Below are positions 1-9,555 of a DNA stretch of 64,000 nucleotides, one piece after another. Position 1 is the first letter of the stretch, and each line of letters starts with the position of its first letter. The DNA lies in assembly GCF_014207185.1 (NCBI RefSeq), contig NZ_JACHCP010000005.1, positions 124,001 to 188,000 on the forward strand. Direction: 5' to 3'. This DNA comes from Rhodanobacter sp. A1T4. GTDB lineage: Bacteria > Pseudomonadota > Gammaproteobacteria > Xanthomonadales > Rhodanobacteraceae. The notes below the pieces were generated by a model. The model searched no databases. It was not told the origin of the DNA and was given only the letters and a program-made list of their open reading frames with translations. The position numbers were made by a program, and so were the translations under genes.

Positions 1-1
1 G

Positions 2-1258
2 CGCGACGATGCGTCCAAAGTTGTCAATTATTTCTTTGGATTGCCGACCGTCTATCCGGTGCCGATGTATGGCGATTACAAGAACAAGGAATTCACCGAG
101 GAAGTACGTGCCACCAGCAAATTCGATGGCCCGTTTCAGGCCTTGATCGGTGCGTTCTATCACGACGTCAATGCACCACTCGCGTCCTCCATCCCCTTCC
201 CCGCAGGCTTCAACGAAACCTTCGGCACGCCATTTCCCGGCTATTCCACCATCTATGCCGGAACCCGCAACGCCACCCTCGATGAGTACGCGATCTTTGG
301 TGAGGCCTCCTACAACATTACCGACAAGTTGAAAGCCAGCGTCGGCATGCGTGCGTTTGAAGTGAAACAGTCCTTTGCGCAAACAGGCGATGGCCTGTTC
401 AACGGTGGTTACAGCAGCGTCACGAGCGGCTCGAAAGACTATGGCAGCACTCCGAAGTTCACGCTGCAGTATCAGCTGACGCCAAGCGACATGGTCTATG
501 CCACCGCTTCGGAAGGCTATCGTCCCGGTGGTCCGAACAATCCGGCACCGGCGGCACTTTGCGGCAGCGAAGTCGCCGGGCTCGGGCTAAGCCAATCGCA
601 GCTCAACAAGTACGGCCCCGACTACTTGTGGAACTACGAGCTGGGCATGAAAACCGCATGGCTCGACAACCGGCTCACCGTGGACGGCTCGATTTACCAC
701 GTCGACTGGAGCCGGGTGCAACAGCAGATCGTGCTGAGCTGCGGCTTCAACATCACGGCCAACTTTGGCAACGCGACGAGTCAGGGTGGCGAGCTGGAAG
801 TGAAATTCCTGCCGATCAATTCGCTGACGCTCAGCGCAGGCGCGGGCTATACCGATGCCTATCTGAAAAACGATGTGCCAGGAACGCCCGCAAAAGACGG
901 CGACCGCCTGCCCAACGTGCCGCGCCTCAGTGGATCCACCGCGGCCGAATACCGCTATCCCGTCAACGAAACCTACAACGGCTTCCTGCGTGCTGACATC
1001 AGCTACGTAGGCCACGAAACCTTTCTCTACGACCGCACCAGCCCGTTCTACAACCGGGGCGGATTCACTACCACCAATTTCCGTATTGGCGTCGAAGGTC
1101 GCAATGGCATCGACATTTCCTTCTATGCCAACAATCTGTTCGACAAACGGGGCGAGACGGATCTTCCGGTGGCAATCTCGGCGGATCTTCCAACGACCCG
1201 TCGTGTAGGTATCAACCAGCCGCGAACCATCGGCATGACGTTTCAATACCAGTACTGA
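2..1258 (+). CDS. TonB-dependent receptor, C-terminal part (5' end outside window)
   Basis: The reading frame is open to the left edge of the window, so about 418 residues of the C-terminal beta-barrel are present and the signal peptide, TonB box and plug are missing. The sequence shows typical late-barrel features: the segment SEGYRPGGPNNPAP, an ELGMKTAWLDNRLTVDGSIYH strand pair region, LRADISYVGHETF, FYANNLFDKRGE, and a protein end on aromatic FQYQY, as expected for an outer-membrane barrel recognised by BAM. Such receptors import siderophores, oligosaccharides or peptides with TonB energy. The downstream M24 peptidase and the MFS carrier suggest, by context only, a peptide or small organic substrate. 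The substrate cannot be read from this fragment. Confidence 0.9.
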   Translation, partial: RDDASKVVNYFFGLPTVYPVPMYGDYKNKEFTEEVRATSKFDGPFQALIGAFYHDVNAPLASSIPFPAGFNETFGTPFPGYSTIYAGTRNATLDEYAIFGEASYNITDKLKASVGMRAFEVKQSFAQTGDGLFNGGYSSVTSGSKDYGSTPKFTLQYQLTPSDMVYATASEGYRPGGPNNPAPAALCGSEVAGLGLSQSQLNKYGPDYLWNYELGMKTAWLDNRLTVDGSIYHVDWSRVQQQIVLSCGFNITANFGNATSQGGELEVKFLPINSLTLSAGAGYTDAYLKNDVPGTPAKDGDRLPNVPRLSGSTAAEYRYPVNETYNGFLRADISYVGHETFLYDRTSPFYNRGGFTTTNFRIGVEGRNGIDISFYANNLFDKRGETDLPVAISADLPTTRRVGINQPRTIGMTFQYQY

Positions 1259-1273
1259 TTCTTTTCGACAGCC

Positions 1274-1308
1274 GGTCCTGCAGTGCAAGAGTTATGCGCT
1301 GCAGGACC
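1274..1308 (+). terminator. Inverted repeat after TonB receptor
   Basis: A perfect 10-bp inverted repeat (GGTCCTGCAG at 1274-1283 and CTGCAGGACC at 1299-1308, 15-nt loop) lies 15 nt after the receptor stop codon. No T-tract follows, so it may be a weak or factor-assisted terminator or a 3' stabilising hairpin. Confidence 0.4.
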
Positions 1309-1448
1309 ACTGCGGCAGATCTCCACGCTCAGCCTTGCAGTTGCTGCACAGAAAACGGCACGAGCAAATTCGATGTCTATCTCGCTGCATAACCACGCCC
1401 TGAACCCGCAGCAAGCGGGCCTCGCAATGAACCACGGGGATTTTCCAG

Positions 1449-2651
1449 ATGGCTTGCACATCCGATCCATCCGTCATCCATGACGCATTGAGCCGTATTC
1501 AACCCTGGCAGTCGGTGGCCGCACCCATAAGCCGCGAAGAACGACTCATACGTATCGAACACGCCCGTGCATTGATGGCTGCGACCGGTATCGATGCGCT
1601 TCTGATCGGCGCCGGACCCAGCTTGCAGTACTTCACCGGCGTTGGCTGGGGCATGATCGAGCGCCTGCTGGCGATGGTCTTGCCGCGCGAGGGTGATCCC
1701 GTGCTGATCTGCCCAGCTTTCGAAGCCGGATCGCTGAATGCGGTTTTGGAAATCGATGCAGACGTTCGCCTCTGGCAGGAGCATGAAAGCCCTTATGCCC
1801 TCGCAGCGAGTTTTCTCGATGACGCGGGCATCAAACTGCTGGCACTCGATCCTTCGCTACCGTATGCCATGACGGAAGCATTGCGAAAGGCCGCTTCGTC
1901 ATCACTGGCGATCTGCAGCGCGGCGGCCGTTATCGATGGCTGCCGCATGAGCAAATCCCGAAATGAACTGGCGCTTCTTCGGCAGGCAAAGCAGATGACA
2001 CTCGACGTGCAGCGACAGGCGGCGGCAATTCTGCAGCCCGGTATCGCGGCCAGTACGGTGCGTCGCTTTATCAATGACGCACATCGCGCCATTGGCAGCG
2101 AGGGAAGTACGTTTTGCATCGTTCTTTTTGGGCGATCGACATCATTTCCGCACGGCCTCCCGCAGGACGACATTCTTGCCGAAGGGGACATGGTGCTGAT
2201 CGATACCGGTTGCGCGGTGCAGGGTTACCACTCCGACATCACTCGCAGCTACGTGTTTGGCGAACCGACGACCAAGCAACGCTTTATCTGGAATCTGGAA
2301 CAGGAAGCCCAACAGGCCGCCTTCGATGCTGCAAGACCTGGCGCGCTCTGCGAACAGGCCGATGATGCCGTGCGACGTGTGCTGCAGCGCGGAGGCTTGG
2401 GTCCCGATTATCAATTGCCTGGTGCGCCCCATCGCACGGGACACGGCATTGGACTGTCCGTGCATGAAGCACCGTATCTGGTCCGCGGCGACCGGACCGA
2501 GATGCAGCCGGGCATGTGTTTTTCCAACGAGCCGACCATCGTTATCCCGGGTGAATTCGGGGTCCGTATCGAAGACCATTTCTTCGTGACTCCGACAGGT
2601 GCCGAATGGTTCACCGATCGCTCGGTGTCGATCGACAAGCCGTTCGCCTGA
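1449..2651 (+). CDS. M24 family metallopeptidase (Xaa-Pro dipeptidase/aminopeptidase type)
   Basis: A 400-residue protein with an N-terminal creatinase-like domain (about residues 25-165) and a C-terminal pita-bread M24 catalytic domain. All five metal ligands of the family are visible: D252 (IDTGC), D263 (SDITR), H332 (TGHGIG), E361 (SNEPTI) and E375 (RIEDH). Enzymes of this group cleave the bond before proline in di- or oligopeptides using two divalent metals. There is no signal peptide, so it should be cytoplasmic. The ATG at 1449 precedes the conserved N-domain. It lies 190 bp after a TonB-receptor gene and converges on an MFS gene, consistent with a peptide-scavenging neighbourhood, but the exact substrate (Xaa-Pro versus creatinase-like) cannot be settled from motifs alone. 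Confidence 0.88.
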   Translation: MACTSDPSVIHDALSRIQPWQSVAAPISREERLIRIEHARALMAATGIDALLIGAGPSLQYFTGVGWGMIERLLAMVLPREGDPVLICPAFEAGSLNAVLEIDADVRLWQEHESPYALAASFLDDAGIKLLALDPSLPYAMTEALRKAASSSLAICSAAAVIDGCRMSKSRNELALLRQAKQMTLDVQRQAAAILQPGIAASTVRRFINDAHRAIGSEGSTFCIVLFGRSTSFPHGLPQDDILAEGDMVLIDTGCAVQGYHSDITRSYVFGEPTTKQRFIWNLEQEAQQAAFDAARPGALCEQADDAVRRVLQRGGLGPDYQLPGAPHRTGHGIGLSVHEAPYLVRGDRTEMQPGMCFSNEPTIVIPGEFGVRIEDHFFVTPTGAEWFTDRSVSIDKPFA

Positions 2652-2723
2652 ACGTAAACGCTGCAGCGCTTGTGCGCCAGCCGAAACCCTTTGAGGTTTG
2701 GACCGGCGTGATGCTGGTACCGA

Positions 2724-4073
2724 TCAGTCGCGGGATTCCAGCGCCCGATTGATCTTCAGGGCTAGCAACGTGCATGCAGCGCCGGACAGCAGGTAAATGC
2801 TCACGGCGGCCAGTCCGAATTTGACCGACAGCGCCAGCGCCACGAACGGCGCAAATGCTGCGCCGATCAACCAGGCGAAGTCGGAGGTGAGTGCCGCACC
2901 GGTATAGCGGAAGCGAGAGAGGAAGTTGGCCGTCACCGTACCCGAGGCCTGGCCGTATGAAATGCCCAGCAGCGCAAAGCCGATCAGGATGAACGCATCT
3001 TGCGCGGCCGGGCCACCATCGAGCAGCCACGGCGTGAACAAGGCAAAGATGCCGATCAGTACCGCCAACGTACCCAGCGTATTGCGCCGGCCGAAACGGT
3101 CGGCGATGACGCCGGATGCAATGGTGCCGAGAACGCCCACGACAGCACCGACGATCTGCACGATCAACACGCTGTCGATCGACTGGGTCGAATGCAGCGA
3201 AATCCATGACAGCGGAAACACCGTCACCAAATGGAACAACGCGTAGCTGGCGAGTGCCGCGAAGGCGCCGATAAAGAGGTTGTAGCCCTGGGCGCGGAAC
3301 ATTTCAGTGATACCGATCGGCTCCAGATTGCCCTCTTCCAGCAGCTGCGTGTATTCCTCGGTCAACACCAGCCGCAGGCGCGCGAACAGCGCGACCACGT
3401 TGATCGCAAACGCGACGAAGAACGGATAACGCCAGCCCCAGTCCATGAAGTCATCATTCGAAAGATTGGCGTGCAGGAACAGGAACAGCGCGCTGGCGAT
3501 CAGAAACCCGATCGGTGCGCCGAGCTGGCCGAGCATGGAGTACCAGCCGCGCTTGCCCGCCGGCGCATTGAGTGCCAGCAGCGAAGGCAGACCATCCCAT
3601 GAGCCGCCGAGGGCGAAACCCTGCAGCATTCGGAAAAACGCCAGCAGCACGATGGCTCCCCCGCCCAGGACGCCATAGCTGGGCAGGAACGCCATGCCCA
3701 CCGTGGCCGTGCCAAGCAGAAACAGCGCCAGTGTCAGCTTGAAGCCGCGCCCCATACGACGCTGTATCTCCATGAACAGCGTGGTGCCGAACGGGCGTGC
3801 AATGAAGGCCAGCGCAAAGATCCCGAACGACATCAGCGTGCCATCGAGGCGGCTCTCAAACGGGAAAAACACCGAGGGAAAGACCAGCACCGACGCAATG
3901 CCGTAAACGAAAAAGTCGAAATTCTCGGAGGCGCGGCCAATGACGACGCCTACAGCGATCTCGCCGGGGGCGACTTTCGAGTGGCCGGCGGGGACGTGAC
4001 CGCCGTCATAATCCGCGATGTGCGGGGACGGATCATGCTGTTCTTGGGTAATGCTCGACATCGGCGTGCTCAA
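2724..4073 (-). CDS. MFS transporter (metabolite:H+ symporter-like)
   Basis: A 449-residue integral membrane protein with about 12 hydrophobic segments. The N-terminal half has the ASENFDFFVYG segment, in which an acidic residue sits in the first membrane helix, followed by ARPFGTTLFMEIQRRMGR (loop 2-3 motif A of the MHS branch) and GFALGGSWDG. The second half repeats the motif as GVIADRFGRRNT. These are features of the metabolite:H+ symporter group that takes up dicarboxylates, proline/betaine or aromatic acids. A charged cytoplasmic tail of about 40 residues precedes helix 1. It is divergent from the cyo operon and convergent with the peptidase gene. Substrate unknown. Confidence 0.85.
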   Translation of the reverse strand: MSTPMSSITQEQHDPSPHIADYDGGHVPAGHSKVAPGEIAVGVVIGRASENFDFFVYGIASVLVFPSVFFPFESRLDGTLMSFGIFALAFIARPFGTTLFMEIQRRMGRGFKLTLALFLLGTATVGMAFLPSYGVLGGGAIVLLAFFRMLQGFALGGSWDGLPSLLALNAPAGKRGWYSMLGQLGAPIGFLIASALFLFLHANLSNDDFMDWGWRYPFFVAFAINVVALFARLRLVLTEEYTQLLEEGNLEPIGITEMFRAQGYNLFIGAFAALASYALFHLVTVFPLSWISLHSTQSIDSVLIVQIVGAVVGVLGTIASGVIADRFGRRNTLGTLAVLIGIFALFTPWLLDGGPAAQDAFILIGFALLGISYGQASGTVTANFLSRFRYTGAALTSDFAWLIGAAFAPFVALALSVKFGLAAVSIYLLSGAACTLLALKINRALESRD

Positions 4074-4098
4074 TTCGGGACGTATGTTGCGTCAGCGA

Positions 4099-4104
4099 TA
4101 TAAT
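4099..4104 (+). promoter_or_regulatory. Candidate -10 box upstream of cyo operon
   Basis: A perfect TATAAT lies in the 153-bp divergent region between the MFS gene and cyoA. No good -35 hexamer stands 16-18 nt upstream, so the call rests on the -10 match alone. Confidence 0.3.
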
Positions 4105-4146
4105 GCGCTCATTGCGAAGGATCGCATCCGTGGCCTGACGCCGCCA

Positions 4147-4163
4147 TAGGACAAAGTGTCCTA
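4147..4163. promoter_or_regulatory. Palindromic operator candidate upstream of cyoA
   Basis: TAGGACA-AAG-TGTCCTA is a perfect inverted repeat with 7-bp arms and a 3-nt spacer. It lies 64 nt before the cyoA start and about 45 nt after a TATAAT, in the divergent region shared with the MFS gene. The shape is that of a dimeric regulator binding site. The regulator is not identifiable from this window. Confidence 0.45.
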
Positions 4164-4226
4164 TTCCTGCATTGCAGCAACCAGTGTACCTTTTTGACTA
4201 TCCCCAGACAGTTCTACCCTCACGCA

Positions 4227-5297
4227 ATGCCTCTCAAAAAGACCCTCCGTGGACTGCTGTTGCTCCCTGCCCTGGCATTGTTGGCAGGCTGCAATGCCGT
4301 ATTGCTGCATCCCGAAGGCGATGTCGCGCTGCAGCAGCGCGATCTGATCATCGTTTCCCTGGGACTGATGCTGTTGATCGTCATTCCGGTGATTGCGCTG
4401 ACGCTGTTTTTTGCCTGGCGCTATCGCGCCCGCAACACGCAAGCCTCGTACGATCCCGAGTGGCACCACTCGACCATGCTCGAGCTAATGATCTGGGCGG
4501 CACCGCTGCTGATCATCATCGCCCTGGGGGCATTGACCTGGGTCAGCACGCACAAGCTTGACCCGTATCGCCCGCTTGACCAGCTGTCTAAGGGTCGCCC
4601 GGTGGCCGCCGGCACCCGGCCGCTGGTTGTCGAGGTGGTCGCGCTGGACTGGAAGTGGCTGTTCTTTTATCCCGAGCAGGGCATCGCCACCGTCAATGAG
4701 CTGGCCGCACCGGTCGACCGGCCCATCGAGTTCAGGATCACCGCCACCAACGTGATGAATTCATTCTTCATCCCATCGCTGGCGGGGCAGATCTACGCGA
4801 TGCCCGGCATGGAAACCAAGCTCAACGCCGTCATCAACAAGGCTGGCGAGTACGAAGGCTTCTCGGCCAACTTCAGCGGCGACGGCTTCTCCGGCATGCG
4901 CTTCAAGTTTCACGGCATGAGCGATCAGGATTTTGACACGTGGGTGCAGCAGGCTCGCAAGAGCAGCGAAACCTTGAGTGTGGATACCTATCAACACCTG
5001 GAACAACCCAGCGAGCGCGAGCCGATCCACTTTTACGCCAGCGTCGCGCCCGGCCTGTACGACGCCATCCTCAACAACTGCGTGGCTGCGGCGCAGAAAT
5101 GCGCCGACTCGATGATGGGCTTCGCCAGCGACGCCAGAACTAAGGCTCCGGACATGCACGCCATGATGCGATCCGGCGATGCCGCGCACGCCGATGCTGC
5201 CGTGGCCCATGACGCCATGTCGATGTCGATGCCAATGCCGGCCGCCAGCGAATCGAAAAGCGCCCCCGCCGCCGCGCCGTCAGGTCACACGCCGTGA
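4227..5297 (+). CDS. cyoA: Cytochrome bo3 ubiquinol oxidase subunit II
   Basis: I chose the ATG at 4227 rather than the in-frame TTG at 4194, because it gives a clean lipoprotein signal ending in the lipobox LLAGC. Two transmembrane helices follow (about residues 40-65 and 85-107), then a periplasmic cupredoxin domain containing LDWKWLFFYPEQGIATVNEL, NSFFIPSLAGQIYAMPGM and SGDGFSGMRFKFHGM. The CuA cysteines of cytochrome c oxidases are absent, as expected for a quinol oxidase. The last 50 or so residues are an unusual Met/His-rich tail (for example MHAMMRSG, MSMSMPMP). The gene starts the cyoABCD-SURF1 operon; the protein anchors the periplasmic side of the proton-pumping terminal oxidase. 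Confidence 0.95.
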   Translation: MPLKKTLRGLLLLPALALLAGCNAVLLHPEGDVALQQRDLIIVSLGLMLLIVIPVIALTLFFAWRYRARNTQASYDPEWHHSTMLELMIWAAPLLIIIALGALTWVSTHKLDPYRPLDQLSKGRPVAAGTRPLVVEVVALDWKWLFFYPEQGIATVNELAAPVDRPIEFRITATNVMNSFFIPSLAGQIYAMPGMETKLNAVINKAGEYEGFSANFSGDGFSGMRFKFHGMSDQDFDTWVQQARKSSETLSVDTYQHLEQPSEREPIHFYASVAPGLYDAILNNCVAAAQKCADSMMGFASDARTKAPDMHAMMRSGDAAHADAAVAHDAMSMSMPMPAASESKSAPAAAPSGHTP

Positions 5298-5381
5298 TGC
5301 CGCCCAGCGACCCTGCCTGCCTGTGGCGCGCTTCGCCATTCAGCGCCCCGCTTTTTGAAGTTTCATGTTCCGGTGCACACG

Positions 5382-7385
5382 ATGTTTGACCATCTTGATC
5401 TCGTAAAACTGATTTTCGGCCGACTCACCTGGGAGGCGCTGCCTCTGCACGTTCCGATCGTGCTGGGCACCATGATTGTGGTCATGCTGGGCGGTCTGGC
5501 GCTGGTCGCCGTCATCACCTACAACCGCCTGTGGGGCTATTTGTGGCACGACTGGTTCACCAGTATCGACCACAAGAAAATCGGCATCATGTACATCATC
5601 CTGGGTTTGGTGATGCTGCTGCGCGGCTTCTCCGACGCCATCATGATGCGCGCGCAGCAAGCCATGTCGTTCGGTGCCAACAACGGCTTTCTGCCGCCGG
5701 AACACTACGACCAGGTGTTTACCGCGCATGGCGTGATCATGATTTTCTTTGTGGCGATGCCGTTGATCACCGGCATCATGAACTTCGTGATTCCGCTACA
5801 GATCGGCGCGCGCGACGTGGCGTTTCCGTTTCTCAACAACTTCAGTTTCTGGATGACCGCGGCCGGCACCGTGCTGGTGATGATGTCGCTGTTCGTCGGA
5901 GAATTCGCGCGCACCGGCTGGCTCGCGTATCCGCCCTTGTCGGGCATCGCGCAAAGCCCCGACGTGGGAGTCGACTACTACATCTGGTCGCTGCAGATAG
6001 CCGGTATCGGAACGCTGCTATCGGGCATCAACCTGCTGGTCACCATCATCAAGATGCGCGCGCCCGGCATGAGCCTGATGAAGATGCCGATGTTCGTCTG
6101 GACGGCACTGTGTACCAACGTGCTGATCGTCGCCGCGTTCCCGGTGCTGACCGCGGTGCTGGCGCTGCTCTCGCTCGACCGTTACGTGGGGACGAACTTC
6201 TTCACCACCGCACTCGGTGGCAACGCGATGATGTACGTGAATCTGATCTGGATCTGGGGCCATCCCGAGGTGTATATCCTGATCCTGCCCGCGTTCGGCA
6301 TTTTCTCCGAGGTCACCGCCACCTTCAGTCGCAAGCGCCTGTTCGGCTACACCTCGATGGTCTACGCGACCATCGTGATCACAGTGCTGGCTTACCTCGT
6401 CTGGCTGCATCACTTTTTCACGATGGGTTCGGGCGCGAGCGTCAACTCGTTCTTCGGCATCACCACGATGATCATCTCGATACCCACGGGTGCGAAGATC
6501 TTCAACTGGCTGTTCACCATGTACCGCGGGCGCATCACGTTCTCGGTACCGATGCTGTGGACGATGGGGTTCATGGTCACCTTCACCATCGGCGGCATGA
6601 CCGGCGTGCTGTTGGCGGTGCCCCCGGCGGATTTCGTGCTGCACAACAGCCTGTTTCTGGTGGCGCACTTCCATAACGTGATCATCGGCGGCGTGCTGTT
6701 CGGCCTGTTTGCCGGCATCAACTACTGGTTCCCGAAGGCCTTCGGCTTCAAGCTGGATGAGTTCTGGGGCAAGTGCTCGTTCTGGTTCTGGACCGTCGGC
6801 TTCTATTTCGCCTTCATGCCGCTGTACGTGCTGGGTCTGATGGGCGTCACGCGTCGCATGAGCCACTTCGACGATTCGTCGCTGCAGATCTGGTTCGAGA
6901 TTGCCGCCTTTGGCGCGTTCCTGGTCCTGCTGGGCATCATCTCGATGCTGATCCAGTTCTACGTGAGCTTCCGTCACCGTGCAGCACTGCGCGATGTCAC
7001 CGGCGATCCGTGGGATGCCCGCACGCTGGAGTGGTCGACCTCGTCGCCACCGCCGTCCTACAACTTTGCCTTTACCCCGTTGGTGCACGATGTCGACACC
7101 TGGTGGCAGATGAAGCAAGCCCACTACAAGCGGCCGGAAGAAGGCTTCATCCCGATCCACATGCCCAAGAATACCGGTGCCGGCATCATGCTCGGCGGGC
7201 TCAGCACGATCTTCGGCTTTGCCATGATCTGGAACATGTGGCTGCTGGTGGTCGTGTCGTTCGTCGCTCTGCTGGCGGTCGCGATCGGCCATACCTTCAA
7301 CTACAAGCGCGACTTCCACATTCCGGCCGACGAAGTCGCCCGTACCGAGGCAGCCCGCACCACGCTGTTAGCCAACCATGTCTGA
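5382..7385 (+). CDS. cyoB: Cytochrome bo3 ubiquinol oxidase subunit I
   Basis: A 667-residue heme-copper oxidase core. I chose ATG 5382 (MFDHLDL...) over the in-frame TTG 5355 because it matches the usual CyoB N-terminus. Heme and CuB ligands are present: H in [10 protein letters not shown] (low-spin heme), WGHPEVYIL with the His-Tyr crosslink residues, the HH pair in WLHHFFTMG, and HFHNVIIGG for the high-spin and low-spin hemes. Quinol-oxidase-type sequences such as [12 protein letters not shown] near the quinone site support CyoB rather than a cytochrome c oxidase. It reduces O2 to water with electrons from ubiquinol and pumps protons. The gene ends 8 nt inside cyoC, indicating translational coupling. 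Confidence 0.97.
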   Translation: MFDHLDLVKLIFGRLTWEALPLHVPIVLGTMIVVMLGGLALVAVITYNRLWGYLWHDWFTSIDHKKIGIMYIILGLVMLLRGFSDAIMMRAQQAMSFGANNGFLPPEHYDQVFTAHGVIMIFFVAMPLITGIMNFVIPLQIGARDVAFPFLNNFSFWMTAAGTVLVMMSLFVGEFARTGWLAYPPLSGIAQSPDVGVDYYIWSLQIAGIGTLLSGINLLVTIIKMRAPGMSLMKMPMFVWTALCTNVLIVAAFPVLTAVLALLSLDRYVGTNFFTTALGGNAMMYVNLIWIWGHPEVYILILPAFGIFSEVTATFSRKRLFGYTSMVYATIVITVLAYLVWLHHFFTMGSGASVNSFFGITTMIISIPTGAKIFNWLFTMYRGRITFSVPMLWTMGFMVTFTIGGMTGVLLAVPPADFVLHNSLFLVAHFHNVIIGGVLFGLFAGINYWFPKAFGFKLDEFWGKCSFWFWTVGFYFAFMPLYVLGLMGVTRRMSHFDDSSLQIWFEIAAFGAFLVLLGIISMLIQFYVSFRHRAALRDVTGDPWDARTLEWSTSSPPPSYNFAFTPLVHDVDTWWQMKQAHYKRPEEGFIPIHMPKNTGAGIMLGGLSTIFGFAMIWNMWLLVVVSFVALLAVAIGHTFNYKRDFHIPADEVARTEAARTTLLANHV

Positions 7386-8019
7386 TACCCACGCACACGT
7401 CATCACCAGCGACGCGAACTCGGCGGGTCCGCTGCAGTTTCATCTGACTCACGAACACCACCCAGAAAACGGCACCTTGCTGGGTTTCTGGATGTACCTG
7501 ATGAGCGACTGCCTCATCTTCGCCTGCCTGTTCGCCGTCTACGGCGTGCTGGGACGCAACTACGCTGGTGGACCGTCCGGCGCCGAGGTATTCGAACTGC
7601 CGCTGGTCGCGGTCAACACCTCGATGCTGCTGCTGTCGTCGATCACCTACGGCTTCGGCATCCTCGAAATGCAGCGCAACCGGCTGCGGCCGATGTTGAT
7701 CTGGCTCGCTATTACCGGCCTTTTCGGCGCAGCGTTCCTGAGCCTGGAGATGTATGAGTTCCTGCATCTGATCCATGAGGGCAATGGCCCGCAGCGCAGT
7801 GCCTTCCTGTCATCGTTCTTTACCCTGGTCGGCACGCACGGACTGCACGTCACCTTCGGCATCGTGTGGCTGATCACGCTGATGGTGCAAACCGGCAAGC
7901 TCGGCCTCACGCCGGAAAACAAGCGTCGACTGATGTGCCTGTCGATGTTCTGGCACTTCCTCGACGTGGTCTGGATCGGCGTGTTTACCTTTGTCTATCT
8001 GATGGGAGTGCTGAAATGA
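7378..8019 (+). CDS. cyoC: Cytochrome bo3 ubiquinol oxidase subunit III
   Basis: A 213-residue membrane protein with five predicted helices, the usual number for CyoC. Diagnostic stretches are [19 protein letters not shown] near the N-terminus, [20 protein letters not shown] in the middle and [18 protein letters not shown] at the end, all typical of heme-copper oxidase subunit III. It starts inside the end of cyoB (ATG 7378, cyoB stop at 7383-7385) and its own TGA overlaps the ATG of cyoD, so the four subunit genes are translationally coupled. Subunit III stabilises subunit I and the dioxygen pathway; it carries no cofactor. Confidence 0.95.
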   Translation: MSDTHAHVITSDANSAGPLQFHLTHEHHPENGTLLGFWMYLMSDCLIFACLFAVYGVLGRNYAGGPSGAEVFELPLVAVNTSMLLLSSITYGFGILEMQRNRLRPMLIWLAITGLFGAAFLSLEMYEFLHLIHEGNGPQRSAFLSSFFTLVGTHGLHVTFGIVWLITLMVQTGKLGLTPENKRRLMCLSMFWHFLDVVWIGVFTFVYLMGVLK

Positions 8020-8426
8020 GCACGCATACCGATCTCATCCCCCAAGACGGACACGCCGACGATCACGGCCATCACGGTCACGATACCGGCGCCAGCCACA
8101 GCACGTTCAAGGGGTACATGACCGGCTTCGTACTGTCGGTCATCCTCACCGCGATCCCGTTCTGGATCATCATGAGTGGCGGCCTGCATACCTCGGGCAT
8201 GACCGCGCTGGTGATCCTGGCCTTTGCCGCCGTGCAGATCGTCGTGCACATGATCTACTTCCTGCACATGAACTCGAAGTCCGAGGGTGGCTGGACGCTG
8301 CTGGCGCTGATCTTCACCATCGTGCTTGTCGTCATCACGTTGAGCGGTTCGATCTGGGTGATGTATCACCTGGACCACAACATGATGCCGTCGATGATGG
8401 AACAACAGATGAAAAACATGCCCTGA
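8016..8426 (+). CDS. cyoD: Cytochrome bo3 ubiquinol oxidase subunit IV
   Basis: A 136-residue protein starting at the ATGA overlap with cyoC. A His/Asp-rich N-terminus (residues 10-28) is followed by three hydrophobic helices with the CyoD pattern: [33 protein letters not shown] and [19 protein letters not shown]. CyoD assists assembly of the CuB site and binds to subunits I and III. The His-rich head and Met-rich tail ([15 protein letters not shown]) are more metal-ligand-like than in the E. coli protein. An extended reading frame upstream (from 7866) lies inside cyoC and is not used. Confidence 0.93.
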   Translation: MSTHTDLIPQDGHADDHGHHGHDTGASHSTFKGYMTGFVLSVILTAIPFWIIMSGGLHTSGMTALVILAFAAVQIVVHMIYFLHMNSKSEGGWTLLALIFTIVLVVITLSGSIWVMYHLDHNMMPSMMEQQMKNMP

Positions 8427-8453
8427 GCGCGTCAGGCGCTCGCATGGCCGCTC

Positions 8454-9245
8454 ATGACTGCTGCCGAAAAAGCTGCTGATCGCGGACCACGAGGTACCGT
8501 TGCGCTGATCGGCCTGAGCTTGCTCGGGCTGATCTTGTTCGTCAGCCTCGTCGGGCTGGGTACCTGGCAGGTCTATCGTCGCGCCTGGAAACTCGACCTC
8601 ATCGCCAGGATCGATCAGCGCGTGCATGCGCCGGCTGTCGCGCCGCCCGGACCAGATCAATGGCCTGATGTGACCGCCGCGAGCGACGAGTATCGGCACG
8701 TGCGTCTCACCGGTCATTTTCTCGACGATCGCGAAACACGCGTGCAGGCCAGCACCGACCTTGGCAGCGGTTTCTGGCTGCTGACGCCGCTGCAAATGGC
8801 GGACGGCAGTGTGGTGCTGATCAACCGCGGCTTCATTCCGCCCGAGTGGAAAGACGCCCAATTGTCCGGCACAACGAGTCCCGTCACGATCACCGGACTG
8901 CTGCGCATCAGCGAACCGCGCGGCGGCTTTCTACGCAAGAACGATCCTGCGGGCAATCGCTGGTTTTCACGCGATGTCCAAGCGATTGCTACCGCACGTG
9001 GACTCTCGCACGTTGCACCGTACTTCGTGGATGCCGATGCGGCGCCATCCACCGATAGCGACAAAGATAATGAACCGGCCGGTGGTCTGACCGTGATCTC
9101 ATTCCCCAACAACCATCTTGTCTATGCAATCACCTGGTACCTGCTGGCGTTGATGGTGGCGTGGGCAGCCTGGCGCGTCGGCCGCGAGGAAAAACGACTA
9201 CGGCGGCTGCGACGAAATCATTCTGGTGTGATCGAAACGCACTGA
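8454..9245 (+). CDS. SURF1 family cytochrome oxidase assembly protein
   Basis: A 263-residue protein with the SURF1 plan: an N-terminal transmembrane helix (about 18-40, ending LGTWQVYRRAWK), a periplasmic domain with YRHVRLTGHF, GFWLLTPLQMADGSVVLINRG and NRWFSRDVQA, and a C-terminal helix starting NNHLVYAITWYLLALMVAW. SURF1 proteins help insert heme into subunit I of heme-copper oxidases. It sits 27 nt behind cyoD and is very probably the last gene of the operon. No cyoE (heme O synthase) gene is adjacent, so heme O synthesis must be encoded elsewhere. Confidence 0.9.
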   Translation: MTAAEKAADRGPRGTVALIGLSLLGLILFVSLVGLGTWQVYRRAWKLDLIARIDQRVHAPAVAPPGPDQWPDVTAASDEYRHVRLTGHFLDDRETRVQASTDLGSGFWLLTPLQMADGSVVLINRGFIPPEWKDAQLSGTTSPVTITGLLRISEPRGGFLRKNDPAGNRWFSRDVQAIATARGLSHVAPYFVDADAAPSTDSDKDNEPAGGLTVISFPNNHLVYAITWYLLALMVAWAAWRVGREEKRLRRLRRNHSGVIETH

Positions 9246-9555
9246 AAAGTACTCGCGAGCTTGTCGGCGTGGTACGCCGATTGCCACTGGCCTGTCACAT
9301 CACCGTGGTCATCTGCCATGCAGGGTATGAATCGCGAGCATGAAACACCGCATTGCAGCATGAGTCCGCGCTCCCGCATGCGTATGCTCGAACGGCAGCA
9401 GAGCCAATGCGGGGCGCGATGCACGCGGAAAGATCGGCAGCGGAGCGTCATGATGACGATTGAATCCGGTTTACGTGCGGCTAGAAATACACGCAACACG
9501 GATTGCAGCTAACGGCGGAATCACCGACTCGATCCACTCAGGGGAGTTCCACAAC
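9246..9555. other. Intergenic region, nothing recognised
   Basis: About 310 bp between SURF1 and satP. Small reading frames exist on both strands but have the arginine/cysteine-rich composition of shadow frames. A GGGGAG ribosome-binding site at 9541-9546 serves satP. No terminator, repeat or RNA structure was evident. Confidence 0.5.

Noticed and set aside
6018-7319. 433-codon minus-strand frame opposite cyoB
   Set aside because: It is the antisense shadow of a confidently identified gene; composition is Arg/His/Gln/Asp-rich as expected for a high-GC shadow frame.
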